64,000 bases of DNA from Oscillospiraceae bacterium (GCA_900176545.1 FWXP01000002.1:248001-312000); one strand, 5' to 3'; shown: positions 33,557 to 42,843, counted from the first letter of the stretch. Made by a program: numbers and translations. Notes: generated from the letters alone by a model not told the origin.

Positions 33557-34475
33557 TAAGGAAGCAGTTTACCAGGATCGCCTTGTGGGCGTGAAGCCTG
33601 TTCTCGGCCTCCTGGAATACCTTGCTCTGAGGTCCGTCGATAACGTCCTCTGTTACTTCGTAGCCACGGTAAGCGGGAAGGCAGTGAAGGAAGATGGCAT
33701 CCTTATGAGCGGCATTCATGATGTCTCCGTTGACCTGATAGTCCTTGAAGATCTGAACTCTCATTGCCTTCTCTTCTTCCTGACCCATGCTTGTCCATGT
33801 ATCTGTATAGATAACGTCGGCATCCTTAGCTGCCTCGAAGGGATCTGTGGTCATGAGGACCTTGGAGCCCGTGATCTTGGCGTCTGTAAGAGCCTGCTGA
33901 ACGTACTTATCGGGACATGTGTAGTCCTTGGGAGATGCGATTGCTACATCCATTCCGGCCTTGGCGCAAGCCTGAAGGAGGGAGTTGGCAACATTGTTGC
34001 CGTCGCCTAAGTAAGCAAGCTTCAAGCCCTTGAGGTCTCCCTTGCACTCCTTGATGGTAAGAAGGTCTGCAAGCATCTGAGTAGGATGCTGATCGTCAGT
34101 AAGACCGTTGATGACGGGGATGGAGCCGTACTTAGCAAGATCCGTAACGTCGGAATGCTTGAATGTTCTGATCATGATGCCGTCGAGCATACCGGATAAT
34201 ACATTTGCAGTATCGTAGATAGTCTCGCCTCTTCCGATCTGGATATCGTTATTAGAGAGGAAGAGAGCCTGTCCGCCAAGCTGGTACATACCTACCTCGA
34301 AGGATACACGTGTCCTTGTGGATGACTTGGTGAAGATCATTCCCAGGGACTTGCCCTTAAGGTAATGGTGCTCGATACCTGTCTTTGTCTTCTTCTTCAT
34401 ATCCGCTGCGATATCAAGAAGATAGTTAAGCTCTTCGATACCTACGTCTTCGTGAAAATCTATATAGTGCTTCAT
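33549..34475 (-). CDS. argF: Ornithine carbamoyltransferase
   Basis: 308 aa, typical length. Carbamoyl-phosphate loop SSTRTRVSFE (about 53-62), HPTQMLAD, and the ornithine-site motif HCLPAYRG. It converts ornithine to citrulline. AAGGAG stands before the ATG. Fourth gene of the arginine operon. Confidence 0.96.
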   Translation of the reverse strand: MKHYIDFHEDVGIEELNYLLDIAADMKKKTKTGIEHHYLKGKSLGMIFTKSSTRTRVSFEVGMYQLGGQALFLSNNDIQIGRGETIYDTANVLSGMLDGIMIRTFKHSDVTDLAKYGSIPVINGLTDDQHPTQMLADLLTIKECKGDLKGLKLAYLGDGNNVANSLLQACAKAGMDVAIASPKDYTCPDKYVQQALTDAKITGSKVLMTTDPFEAAKDADVIYTDTWTSMGQEEEKAMRVQIFKDYQVNGDIMNAAHKDAIFLHCLPAYRGYEVTEDVIDGPQSKVFQEAENRLHAHKAILVNCFLND

Positions 34476-34506
34476 ATGTCGTTACTCCTTATATATACCT
34501 GATTCG

Positions 34507-35844
34507 TTATTCCAGTTCGTTCTCATCTACCTTGGAGATGGTGACGCCTGTCTCCTTGGTGATCTCTTCCTTGATCTGCTGTTCCTTCTCCTTGGACTCG
34601 GAACCCTGTGCGGCACTAAGCTGCAAAGGCCTCTTCTTCTGAGACTTCAAGATATCTCCTAATGCCTTACAGAACTTACCTGCCTCAGCCTTGGAGATGA
34701 TAAGAGGGGGAGCGATCCTTATGGTGCTCTTGCCGATGGCGCTTACAAGGAATCCCTTGGAGAAGAGTGCTTCCTTCATGCCGCCCGATGAGACGGTGCC
34801 GTCGAACTCGATACCGATAAGAAGTCCCATACCGCGAACGGAAGTTATGACGGGATACTTATCCTTAAGAGCCTGAAGCTGATCGAATATAACGCCGCTT
34901 ACCTGGCCTACGTTGTTCAAGATATCCTTGTCCATGATCTGGTCGAGTACGCAGTTACCTGCAGCCATAGCAAGGGGATTGCCGCCGAATGTGGATCCGT
35001 GATCTCCTACCTTGAAGCCCTCGGCTACCTTGTTGGTGCAAAGGCATGCTCCGATGGGAACACCGCCGCCTAAGCCTTTTGCCAGAGTCATGATGTCGGG
35101 AACGATGGCATAGTTTTCATATGCGAACATCCTTCCGGTACGGCCTACGCCTGTCTGGACCTCGTCAACGATAAGGAGGATGCCCTTCTCGGTGCAAAGC
35201 TTTCTTACATTCTTTATATATTCCTTATCTGCGGGATGAACACCGCTCTCGCCCTGGATGAGCTCGAGCATTACGGCTGCCGTCGAATCAGTGATGGCAT
35301 CCTTAAGCTGCTCTAAGTCGTTAAAGTCTACATACTTAAAGCCGGGAACATTGGGAGCGAAGGCCTTGCGGAACTTCTCCTGGCCTGTAGCCGCGATAGT
35401 ACCCATTGTCCTTCCGTGGAAAGACATATTGGCTGTTATTATCTCGTAGCGGTTCTCTCCCTTGTAGTAGAAGTATCCGCGTGCGAGCTTGATAGCTGCC
35501 TCGTTAGCCTCTGCGCCGGAGTTAGCGAAGAATACCTTATCCGCGAAGGAGAGGCGGCAGAGCTTATATGCGAGCTCACTTCTTCCGGGGATATAGTAGT
35601 AGTTAGAGCAGTGGATGAGGTTTGCTGCCTGATTAGTAACGGCACGTACCAGCTCCTTGTTGCCGTGGCCTAAGGAATTGACGGCGATACCGCCGATCAT
35701 GTCCATATACTTACGGCCTTCCGTATCGTAGAGATACACGCCCTTACCTTTATTAAATGCTACGTTCATGGGTGCGAACACCTGCATGCAGTAGTCTTTG
35801 TCGTACTTCTTTGTAAGTTCCAGATCTTTATCCAAGCTGCTCAT
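34507..35844 (-). CDS. argD: Acetylornithine aminotransferase
   Basis: 445 aa. Class III PLP aminotransferase with NSGAEANEAAIKLAR, LIVDEVQTGVGRTGRMFAYE and the PLP lysine in MTLAKGLGGGVPIG. The C terminus carries an extra Lys/Glu/Gln-rich tail of about 40 residues after the enzyme core, of unknown use. The ATG at 35844 is preferred over a TTG six bases upstream because AGAGG is then 8 bases away. It starts 2 bases after argB ends. Confidence 0.93.
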   Translation of the reverse strand: MSSLDKDLELTKKYDKDYCMQVFAPMNVAFNKGKGVYLYDTEGRKYMDMIGGIAVNSLGHGNKELVRAVTNQAANLIHCSNYYYIPGRSELAYKLCRLSFADKVFFANSGAEANEAAIKLARGYFYYKGENRYEIITANMSFHGRTMGTIAATGQEKFRKAFAPNVPGFKYVDFNDLEQLKDAITDSTAAVMLELIQGESGVHPADKEYIKNVRKLCTEKGILLIVDEVQTGVGRTGRMFAYENYAIVPDIMTLAKGLGGGVPIGACLCTNKVAEGFKVGDHGSTFGGNPLAMAAGNCVLDQIMDKDILNNVGQVSGVIFDQLQALKDKYPVITSVRGMGLLIGIEFDGTVSSGGMKEALFSKGFLVSAIGKSTIRIAPPLIISKAEAGKFCKALGDILKSQKKRPLQLSAAQGSESKEKEQQIKEEITKETGVTISKVDENELE

Positions 35845-35846
35845 GA

Positions 35847-36761
35847 TCAATTCCTCTTTTCTTTGGTTATCATGGTTCCGATACCTTTGCTGGTGAATAG
35901 CTCAAGGATTATGCTGTGAGGTATCCTGCCGTCTATGATGTGGGCTCTGTTGACGCCTCTTGTTACCGTATCAAGGCATCCCTGGATCTTGGGGATCATG
36001 CCTCCGGTTATCGCTCCGTCCGCGATATAGTCTGCGATGGACTCCTCGTCAAGGATGGAGATAAGGTGTCCTTCTCCGTCCAATACTCCGGGAACGTCGG
36101 TAAGAGTTATAAGCTTACTTGCCTTAAGTGCGATAGCTACTTCCGCTGCTACCGTGTCGGCATTGATGTTGTAGCTTTCTCCCGAAGATCCTACTCCTAT
36201 GGGAGCTATGACGGGGATGTATTCGTCGTTAGCGAGCATTTCGATCACATGTGTGTTGATCTTCTTTATCTTACCTACATATCCTACGTCAACGGGGTTG
36301 CCTGCCGTATCCTCGGTCATCTTCTCCGCTACTATGAGGTTGCCGTCGATACCGCAGATACCTATAGCCTTGGCGCCCTTGGAGTTGAGGTTCGATACGA
36401 TCTCCTTGTTTGTCTTGCCGATAAGAACCATCTGTGCGATGCCCATGGTCTCTTCGTCGGTGTAGCGAAGGCCGTTTACAAAGTGGGACTCCACGTTGAC
36501 TCTCTTAAGCATATTGTTGATATCAGGTCCGCCTCCGTGTACGAGGATCGGATTGATACCGATGTACTTCAGAAGCGTGATGTCATCCATAACGGACTGC
36601 TTTAAGTCCTCATTTACCATAGCGTTGCCGCCGTACTTGATGACTATGGTCTGGCCTCTCATCTTTCTCATGTAGGGAAGTGCCTCTATGAGGATCGAAG
36701 CTCTGTCTATCTTATTTTGCATCTCGCCCGTAACGTTGGGCATTATCTTATTATCTGCCAT
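35847..36761 (-). CDS. argB: Acetylglutamate kinase
   Basis: 304 aa. Amino-acid kinase fold with IKYGGNAM and [11 protein letters not shown] glycine loops and the C-terminal [14 protein letters not shown]. It phosphorylates N-acetylglutamate and is the usual point of arginine feedback. The N-terminal helix before the core (about 1-28) is present, as in arginine-sensitive hexameric enzymes, suggesting but not proving feedback control. The ATG with AGAGG 8 bases upstream is preferred over a GTG three codons earlier. Confidence 0.95.
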   Translation of the reverse strand: MADNKIMPNVTGEMQNKIDRASILIEALPYMRKMRGQTIVIKYGGNAMVNEDLKQSVMDDITLLKYIGINPILVHGGGPDINNMLKRVNVESHFVNGLRYTDEETMGIAQMVLIGKTNKEIVSNLNSKGAKAIGICGIDGNLIVAEKMTEDTAGNPVDVGYVGKIKKINTHVIEMLANDEYIPVIAPIGVGSSGESYNINADTVAAEVAIALKASKLITLTDVPGVLDGEGHLISILDEESIADYIADGAITGGMIPKIQGCLDTVTRGVNRAHIIDGRIPHSIILELFTSKGIGTMITKEKRN

Positions 36762-36762
36762 A

Positions 36763-37827
36763 TCAAACACCTCTTATTACTGTGTTAAGTCCCGTCTGCT
36801 CGGGAAGTGAGAACATCGCGTTAAATGCCTGTATTGCCTGAAGCGCCGCGCCCTTGCCTAAGTTATCCTGTGCGGAGAAAAGCTTAATAAGGCCCGTGTC
36901 GGGATCGTATACGCCGTTAACGTCTATGTAGTTAGAGCCGTTTACCGCCTTGACGTCGGGAAGTTCCTTGCCGGGGAGAGCTCTTACGAAATGCTCGTCC
37001 TTATAATATTCCTTATATATAGAACCTATCTTCTCTGTGGAGACATCTGCGAAAGCCTCAGAAGGTCTGCAGTAGATGGTAGCGAGCATTCCTCTTCTAA
37101 AGGGTGCTAAGTGAGGCGTGAATGCTACCTTTACGGAAGTTCCGTCTCCGCCTGATAAGAAGGAGCACTGCTCGGATATCTCCGTTGTATGTCTGTGTCC
37201 TACTGCGCCGTAGGGCTTAAATGCTTCATCAAGTTCGCAGTAAGCATAAGCAAGATCTGACTTTCTTCCTGCGCCCGTTACTCCCGATACTGCATCGATG
37301 ATGATGGAAGAAGTATCTATAAGGCCTGCCTTTAAGAAAGGAGCTAATGCCGTCAGGGAGCATGTGGGATAGCATCCGGGATTAGCTACGAGACGAGCAG
37401 TCTTAAGCTCGTTCCTGTAAAGCTCGGGAAGTCCGTATACCGCTTCCTTGAGAAGTTCCGGATGGGGGTGCTCCAGCTTATAGCTCTTCTCATAAGTAGC
37501 AAGTACCTTATAGCGGAAGTCGCCGGAGTGATCGATGACACGTGCGCCGTTCTCAAGAAGAACGGGTACCGTCTTGGAGGATACGCCGTGGGGAAGAGCC
37601 GTGATTACAAGATCGGAATCCTTGGCTACTTCCTCCGGAGTTATATCTTCAAGGGGCATATCGCAGATGCCTCTGTAGACAGGGTAGACATCCGAGAAGA
37701 GCTGTCCTGCGAATGACTGGGATGTTAAGTGAACGAGCTTTACGTCAGGGTGACATAAGAATCCGTGTACGAGTTCTGCTCCTACGTAGCCTGTGCTTCC
37801 GATGATGCTTACCTTGATAGTATCCAT
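36763..37827 (-). CDS. argC: N-acetyl-gamma-glutamyl-phosphate reductase
   Basis: 354 aa. NADP-binding [14 protein letters not shown] at the N terminus, catalytic Cys in [15 protein letters not shown], and the His region GHRHTTEI. First gene of the arginine operon, directly behind the ARG-box promoter with a leader of about 90 bases. The ATG at 37827 is preferred over TTG at 37833 because of AAGGA spacing. Confidence 0.95.
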   Translation of the reverse strand: MDTIKVSIIGSTGYVGAELVHGFLCHPDVKLVHLTSQSFAGQLFSDVYPVYRGICDMPLEDITPEEVAKDSDLVITALPHGVSSKTVPVLLENGARVIDHSGDFRYKVLATYEKSYKLEHPHPELLKEAVYGLPELYRNELKTARLVANPGCYPTCSLTALAPFLKAGLIDTSSIIIDAVSGVTGAGRKSDLAYAYCELDEAFKPYGAVGHRHTTEISEQCSFLSGGDGTSVKVAFTPHLAPFRRGMLATIYCRPSEAFADVSTEKIGSIYKEYYKDEHFVRALPGKELPDVKAVNGSNYIDVNGVYDPDTGLIKLFSAQDNLGKGAALQAIQAFNAMFSLPEQTGLNTVIRGV

Positions 37828-37925
37828 AGCCAAACTTCCTTATAAATTAATACTATATATTATATAACCGCCTGATGACCTTATGAGGTTACAGTTATGT
37901 TATCGTAACTTATGGTGATTTATGC

Positions 37926-37954
37926 AATATACTGCATAAATATACAGATGTCAA
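37926..37954 (-). promoter_or_regulatory. Arginine operon promoter with ARG box in the spacer
   Basis: On the minus strand TTGACA (37949-37954), 17 bases, TATATT (37926-37931). The 18-base segment 37931-37948 fits the AhrC/ArgR operator consensus TNTGNATWWWWATNCANA at 17 of 18 positions and fills the spacer. Repressor binding would directly block RNA polymerase. Confidence 0.8.
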
Positions 37955-37992
37955 CTGCAGTATTCTTAATATAAAAGCGGTGATTTTTTATG

Positions 37993-38009
37993 AACGGTTG
38001 TAAACCGTT
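37993..38009. promoter_or_regulatory. Inverted repeat in the argC/msmX intergenic region
   Basis: AACGGTT-GTA-AACCGTT, a perfect 7-bp inverted repeat with a 3-base centre, 190 bases before the ATPase gene. The form fits a LacI-type or similar operator. The rest of this 373-base gap holds the arg promoter on one side and a weak TATAGT -10 (38147-38152) for the ATPase gene on the other. Confidence 0.45.
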
Positions 38010-38200
38010 TGTTATAAATGCACAAAGGAAGCCTTTACCCTGTGTGCAAATAGCCTTAAAAAAGCCCTTTTTGAAAGCAATTGCCTACAAATTGCCCTAT
38101 CCTTTTTTGGCAACAATGCCATATAGAAGGGTAGATATCTGTTTGTTATAGTATCTGTGATGAAAAAAGCCCACAGGGCACTTTTGGAGGTTATTGGTAT

Positions 38201-39316
38201 ATGGCAAGTTTATCTTTCCAGCACGTTTACAAGAAGTATGACGGCGGCGTAGTTGCTGTTTCCGACTTCAACCTTGAAGTAGCTGATAAGGAGTTCGTTA
38301 TCCTCGTTGGTCCTTCCGGTTGCGGTAAGTCTACAACACTTCGTATGCTCGCAGGTCTTGAAGATATTTCCGAGGGTGAGATCTACATCGAGGATCGTCT
38401 TATCAACGACGTACTCCCTAAGGACAGAGATATCGCGATGGTTTTCCAGAACTACGCTCTGTATCCTCACATGACAGTTAAGGACAACATGGCTTTCTCC
38501 CTTAAGCTCAAGAAGATGCCTAAGGAAGAGATCAACCGTCGTGTAAGCGAGGCAGCTAAGATCCTTGAGATCGAGCATCTCCTCGACAGAAAGCCCAAGG
38601 CTCTTTCCGGTGGTCAGAGACAGCGTGTCGCTCTCGGCCGTGCTATCGTTCGTGATCCTAAGGTATTCCTTATGGACGAGCCTCTCTCCAACCTCGATGC
38701 TAAGCTTCGTGTTCAGATGCGTGTTGAGATCACAAAGCTTCACCACAGACTTAAGACAACATTCATCTACGTTACTCACGACCAGACAGAGGCTATGACC
38801 ATGGGTACGAGAATCGTAGTTATGAAGGATGGTTTCATCCAGCAGGTTGACTCTCCTACGGAGCTTTACGATAACCCTGTTAATACATTCGTTGCAGGAT
38901 TCATCGGTATGCCTCCTATGAACTTCATCAACGCTACTATCAACGTTGAGGGTTCTGATGTTTACATCTCCTTCGAGAACGTTACAGTTCGTCTTCCCGA
39001 GCGTTATGCTGTTGAGGAAGTTATGGAGAGAGACGGTCAGGAAGTTATCTTCGGTGTTCGTCCTGAGGCTATCACAGACGAGGCTACATTCGTTACAGAT
39101 CACCCTGATACAGCATTCGCTGCTGACGTAGACGTCGTTGAGATGCTTGGTGCTGAGACATATCTCTATGTAACAGTTAACGGTTCTCTTCCTCTTACAT
39201 GTAGAGTTGACCCTACAACATCTCAGTCTGCAGTTGGTCAGGTTGTTGACCTTGCTATCGATGCTAACCGTATCCACCTCTTCGATAAGGATACAGAGCA
39301 GAGCATCATTTCCTAA
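38201..39316 (+). CDS. msmX: Sugar ABC importer ATPase, MsmX/UgpC type
   Basis: 371 aa. ATPase domain with Walker A GPSGCGKST, signature LSGGQRQRV and Walker B VFLMDEPLSNLD, followed by the C-terminal TOBE/OB regulatory region (about 240-371) seen in carbohydrate importers. No permease or binding protein is nearby. This fits MsmX-like ATPases that energise several sugar importers encoded elsewhere (family knowledge). Codon use is shifted toward GTT, CTT and ACA compared with neighbours, as in strongly expressed genes. GGAGG stands 9 bases before the ATG. A strong terminator follows. Confidence 0.92.
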   Translation: MASLSFQHVYKKYDGGVVAVSDFNLEVADKEFVILVGPSGCGKSTTLRMLAGLEDISEGEIYIEDRLINDVLPKDRDIAMVFQNYALYPHMTVKDNMAFSLKLKKMPKEEINRRVSEAAKILEIEHLLDRKPKALSGGQRQRVALGRAIVRDPKVFLMDEPLSNLDAKLRVQMRVEITKLHHRLKTTFIYVTHDQTEAMTMGTRIVVMKDGFIQQVDSPTELYDNPVNTFVAGFIGMPPMNFINATINVEGSDVYISFENVTVRLPERYAVEEVMERDGQEVIFGVRPEAITDEATFVTDHPDTAFAADVDVVEMLGAETYLYVTVNGSLPLTCRVDPTTSQSAVGQVVDLAIDANRIHLFDKDTEQSIIS

Positions 39317-39343
39317 GAATAAACACTCAATAGAGTTGTGTTT

Positions 39344-39377
39344 AAGACCGGATCTCCTCGGAGGTCCGGTCTTTTAT
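39344..39377 (+). terminator. Intrinsic terminator of msmX
   Basis: 14-bp stem starting AAGACCGGA and ending TCCGGTCTT, followed by TTATT. A weaker AAACAC/GTGTTT hairpin (39321-39343) precedes it. Confidence 0.85.
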
Positions 39378-39388
39378 TGTGCGTGAAA

Positions 39389-39397
39389 TGATAAGAT
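39389..39397 (+). promoter_or_regulatory. Extended -10 promoter of a probably leaderless fic mRNA
   Basis: TG-A-TAAGAT (39389-39397), with the ATG at 39404, 6 bases downstream. No ribosome binding site precedes the start. Confidence 0.5.
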
Positions 39398-39403
39398 ATC
39401 AAT

Positions 39404-40087
39404 ATGATGAGATACAGTATGCCAAGAGAGCTATACGACTATATTCAGGTGAACTTCGCTTTTAATTCCAATAGGATGGAAGGTGTTCCGGTAACGATGG
39501 AACAGGTGAAGCGTATCTACGAGGGAGCAACTAACGCTCCGTTAGATATTGTCAATCACTTCCGATGTTTTGACTATATCCTGGACACGTATGCTCAGGA
39601 CCTTACTGAGGAGTACATCAAGGAGCTTCATCGTATATTAAAGACCGGTACTATCAGTTCGGAATCCGAAGAAGCAGTGGTTGGCGACTACAAGAAATAC
39701 AGGAATGCTGTCGGTGATCTGGAAACGACTGAACCGGATAAAGTCCCTGAAGCAATGAGAGATCTTATCGGCAACTATGCACCGCAAGATCTTATGGATA
39801 TAATCTGCTTTCATGTGGATCTTGAGAGCATTCATCCCTTTTACGACGGCAACGGAAGGGTTGGGCGTCTTATCATGTTCAAGGAATGCCTTCGATTGAA
39901 TATCCTTCCCTTTATAATCCTGGACCGTGATAAGTACTTGTACAGCCTGGGTCTTAAGGAATGGCAGACAGAAGGAAAGGACAGAAGGCTCATAGAGACT
40001 ATCCGTCTGATGCAGGATGAGATGGAAGCTGTATTTGATTACTTTGAGATCAATAAACCATGGCGAGGAGAGGACCATGGGAACTGA
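39404..40087 (+). CDS. Fic-domain protein (class II, self-inhibited)
   Basis: 227 aa. Complete Fic active-site motif HPFYDGNGRVGR (144-155), so AMP or another nucleotide moiety could be transferred to a protein hydroxyl. An N-terminal inhibitory helix motif SNRMEG (22-27) fits the [S/T]xxxE[G/N] rule of class II enzymes, in which Glu26 would block productive ATP binding. The target is unknown, and no antitoxin gene accompanies it. The -10 box lies 6 bases before the first ATG; a second ATG follows immediately. Two short repeat arrays occupy the 336 bases downstream. Confidence 0.88.
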   Translation: MMRYSMPRELYDYIQVNFAFNSNRMEGVPVTMEQVKRIYEGATNAPLDIVNHFRCFDYILDTYAQDLTEEYIKELHRILKTGTISSESEEAVVGDYKKYRNAVGDLETTEPDKVPEAMRDLIGNYAPQDLMDIICFHVDLESIHPFYDGNGRVGRLIMFKECLRLNILPFIILDRDKYLYSLGLKEWQTEGKDRRLIETIRLMQDEMEAVFDYFEINKPWRGEDHGN

Positions 40088-40103
40088 TCGAAGGTTTTGC
40101 CAA

Positions 40104-40179
40104 ACAGTAAACGACAGTAAAAATATCTCAGAACAGTAAACGACAGTAAAAATATGCACAAACAGTAAACGACAGTAAA
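40104..40179 (+). repeat. Three direct repeats, period exactly 29 bases
   Basis: ACAGTAAACGACAGTAAA occurs at 40104, 40133 and 40162, each a doublet of ACAGTAAA offset by 10 bases. The first two units are followed by AATAT and a variable 6-base tail. No reading frame stays open across them. Confidence 0.9.
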
Positions 40180-40215
40180 TCTGAAACGGAAGTAAACGTC
40201 ATAAGTTTTGCTTAT

Positions 40216-40293
40216 TCCCTCATAAAAGTGTGCCGATCAGGTAAAAGTTCCCTCATAAAAATGTTGAGTTTGGCCCAAAGATCCCTCATGAAA
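40216..40293 (+). repeat. Three direct repeats, period exactly 33 bases
   Basis: TCCCTCATAAAA occurs at 40216 and 40249 and TCCCTCATGAAA at 40282, with 21 unrelated bases between copies. One frame reads SLIKV, SLIKM, SLMKM in 11-residue steps before a stop, but has no start codon of its own. Confidence 0.85.
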
Positions 40294-40351
40294 ATGTAAT
40301 TGGGGATTGTTGTAGACTTTTTACGCTTTGGTGTCAAAAGGGGTTATCAAC

Positions 40352-40380
40352 TTGTGCATCTTGTCAAAAAAATATATTAT
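40352..40380 (+). promoter_or_regulatory. Promoter of the CdaR-like/ftsEX operon
   Basis: TTGTGC (40352-40357), 17 bases, TATTAT (40375-40380), 43 bases before the ATG at 40424. Confidence 0.5.
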
Positions 40381-40423
40381 TAATACGTAGAAATATGCTT
40401 TTGGCAGAAAGTGTGGTGCGCAA

Positions 40424-41530
40424 ATGGAAGAGATAAAGAAATGTATGCGCCAGACAAAGACTATCCTTAAGCAGGATGTCGGAGTCATGGATACGAACGG
40501 TTTGGTAATTGCATCCACCGATCCCGAGAATGAGGGAAGAACAGATTCCTCGGCTCGTGCGGTCATGATGAGTGACGATATCTTCTCCGGTACGGCGGAC
40601 AGGACCTATATGAAGGTCGCCATCGGAGAACAGTTTAAATATATCCTTTATATAAAGAGCGATGAGCCTTCTGCCAGGATATATCTCGAGCTTATAGCCG
40701 AGTGGATCAAGACGGCAGTAAAGGAGAGAGGCACAGATGCCGAGAAGGAGCTCTTCACTAAGAACGTTCTGCTTGAGAACGAGCTTCAGGGTGAGATCCC
40801 CATCAAGGCAAGAGAATATAAGATCAATTGCTCAGAGGCAAGGATCGTATTCGTAGTAAGGTCTTCCAGGGAAGACGGTGCAGAGGTGCTGGAGATCCTT
40901 CAGAACTTCTATTCCGATTCCGAGAGTGCTTGCGTCCTTGCGATGGATGAGACTACTGCGATCATCGTTCTTAATGCAGAGGAAGCCATCGGCTCCGAGG
41001 ATGAGAGAAATATCTTTATCGAGAACAGTGCAAAGTCCGTTCTCGACTGCCTTAACAACGAGGGCCTTACGGTATTTATCGGCGTAGGTTCATTCGTAAG
41101 TCTCTTCCAGCATATTTCCAAGTCCTATAGAGATGCCATGCTCGCTTTAAGAGTAGGTAAGATCTTCGAGAAGAACTGCTATATCTCAAGATACGATAAG
41201 CTGGGTCTCGGAAGACTTATCTATCAGCTTCCCGCTACACTCTGCCAGATGTTCATTGACGAGGTATTCCCCAACGAAGCTTATAAGACATTAGATGACG
41301 ATACAGTCGTTACCATCGAGAGCTTCTTTGCCAACAACCTTAACGGTTCAGAGACGAGCCGTGAGCTTTATGTACACAGAAATACATTGGTCTACAGACT
41401 TGATAAGGTCAAGAAGAATACAGGTCTTGACCTGAGATCCTTTGACGATGCAGTCCTCTTCAAGATGGCATCCATGGTAAGGACTTACCTCGAGTATCTT
41501 GAGACCAGTAAGGACAACATGATCAGATGA
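40424..41530 (+). CDS. CdaR/PucR-type transcriptional regulator
   Basis: 368 aa. N-terminal sugar-diacid-recognition-like domain (about 1-135), a central GGDEF-like degenerate region common in this family, and a C-terminal PucR helix-turn-helix (about 300-360: NNLNGSETSRELYVHRNTLVYRL is the core). Its stop overlaps the ftsE start (ATGATAG). In this setting it may control cell division or hydrolase genes rather than sugar diacid use; the ligand is unknown. No clear ribosome binding site is seen before the ATG. Confidence 0.8.
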   Translation: MEEIKKCMRQTKTILKQDVGVMDTNGLVIASTDPENEGRTDSSARAVMMSDDIFSGTADRTYMKVAIGEQFKYILYIKSDEPSARIYLELIAEWIKTAVKERGTDAEKELFTKNVLLENELQGEIPIKAREYKINCSEARIVFVVRSSREDGAEVLEILQNFYSDSESACVLAMDETTAIIVLNAEEAIGSEDERNIFIENSAKSVLDCLNNEGLTVFIGVGSFVSLFQHISKSYRDAMLALRVGKIFEKNCYISRYDKLGLGRLIYQLPATLCQMFIDEVFPNEAYKTLDDDTVVTIESFFANNLNGSETSRELYVHRNTLVYRLDKVKKNTGLDLRSFDDAVLFKMASMVRTYLEYLETSKDNMIR

Positions 41531-42843
41531 TAGTTTTTGAGAACGTCCATAAGACTTACAAGTCAGGCGTTGATGCCTTGAGAGGCATTGATTTTGAGAT
41601 AAAAGACGGAGAATTCGTATTTATCATCGGTAAATCGGGTTCAGGCAAATCGACATTAATGAAGTGCATTACCTGCGAGGAGGTTCCTACAGAAGGTAAT
41701 GTATATATAGACGGATTTAATATCAGTTCCATGAGCAGGGCGTTGGTCCCGGTACTTCGCCGCCAGATCGGCATGATCTACCAGGACTTCAGGCTCATAG
41801 AGACAAAGACGGTATTCGAGAACATAGCTTTCGCAGGTGAGATCATCGGTATCCCCAAGAAGAGCCTTGCGCAGACCGTACAGCTGGTTCTTAATATCGT
41901 AGGTCTTAAGGATAAGGCGGATGCCTATCCCCAGGAGCTCTCGGGCGGTGAGCAGCAGCGTGTTGCCATAGCGAGAGCCATGGTAAATAATCCCAAGCTT
42001 ATAGTAGCGGACGAGCCGACGGGTAACCTTGACCCTGAGACGTCCGAGAACATAATGGCCATCCTTCAGGAGATCAACAGGTCCGGAAGTACGGTGGTCG
42101 TATGTACCCACGATTCCAACCTCGTTGACCGAATGAAGAAGAGAGTCATCGAGATCGACGCGGGCCTTATCGCAAGAGATGAGGAAGACAGTAAGTACGA
42201 GCATGTACAAAAGCCCGTAGAGCAGGACTTCGAAGGCTACGGTATAGAAAATCCCGGATTCGCTTTCGGTGACGATCCTAACTTCAAGGAAGACGGCGAG
42301 TACAGCGACAATTACGACGACGATGACTACGAAGCACCTAAGTCCGAGTTCTTCTTCGGTGAGACTCCTCCGGAGGTAGTTGCCAAGGAGAAGGCTGAAG
42401 CCGAGGCTGCGGCAGCTGCTGCCATAGCTGCCAAGGAAGCCGCAGAAGCTGCAGCGCAGGTGGCTGTAGAAGAAGCAGAGGAGATAGAAGAAGAGATCGA
42501 AGAAGAGATCTCTGAAGCTCAAGAAGCCGAAGAGGACGAGACACACGAGAACTATTCCGCTCTTATAGAGGAAGAGGATGACGGTGAGTCTGATATCATC
42601 CCCGAGGATGAGCCCGCAGAGGACGAGTCCGCAGAAGAGGATGAGAAGGAAGAAGATAAGAACGAAGAGAAGAAAGACTCTTCTGACTTTGTATTCAACG
42701 ACGACGATAAGAAGGTCGAAGAGGCAAAGGAAGAAAAGACAGAAGAGAACAGGCAAGAAGCTGAGGAAGATAAGAACGACGATTGGATCGAAGAAGTCAG
42801 TCTTAACGATATCGACCTCGATATTCAGGAGGACGATGACTAA
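41527..42843 (+). CDS. ftsE: Cell division ATPase FtsE with long acidic C-terminal tail
   Basis: 438 aa, about twice the usual 220-230. Residues 1-225 are a normal FtsE: Walker [14 protein letters not shown], signature [15 protein letters not shown], Walker [17 protein letters not shown]-loop VVCTHDSN. From about 225 a disordered-looking tail begins, first Asp/Tyr/Phe-rich, then Ala/Glu-rich (about 280-325), then highly acidic (about 330-438). It ends in a short conserved-looking segment [15 protein letters not shown]. FtsE drives FtsX to activate peptidoglycan hydrolases. The tail faces the cytoplasm, and its partner is unknown. Confidence 0.92.
   Translation: MIVFENVHKTYKSGVDALRGIDFEIKDGEFVFIIGKSGSGKSTLMKCITCEEVPTEGNVYIDGFNISSMSRALVPVLRRQIGMIYQDFRLIETKTVFENIAFAGEIIGIPKKSLAQTVQLVLNIVGLKDKADAYPQELSGGEQQRVAIARAMVNNPKLIVADEPTGNLDPETSENIMAILQEINRSGSTVVVCTHDSNLVDRMKKRVIEIDAGLIARDEEDSKYEHVQKPVEQDFEGYGIENPGFAFGDDPNFKEDGEYSDNYDDDDYEAPKSEFFFGETPPEVVAKEKAEAEAAAAAAIAAKEAAEAAAQVAVEEAEEIEEEIEEEISEAQEAEEDETHENYSALIEEEDDGESDIIPEDEPAEDESAEEDEKEEDKNEEKKDSSDFVFNDDDKKVEEAKEEKTEENRQEAEEDKNDDWIEEVSLNDIDLDIQEDDD

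Noticed and set aside
38210-39277. 355-codon open frame antisense to msmX
   Set aside because: Caused by the strong codon preference of msmX. The translated product is Cys/Asn-rich with no motif.
40104-40293. CRISPR array
   Set aside because: Repeats are 12-18 bases with 11-21 base intervals, only three copies of each of two unrelated units, and no cas genes.
41656-42756. 366-codon open frame antisense to ftsE
   Set aside because: Antisense of the Glu/Ala/Asp-rich tail gives a Leu/Phe/Val-rich translation that mimics a membrane protein; no start signals.
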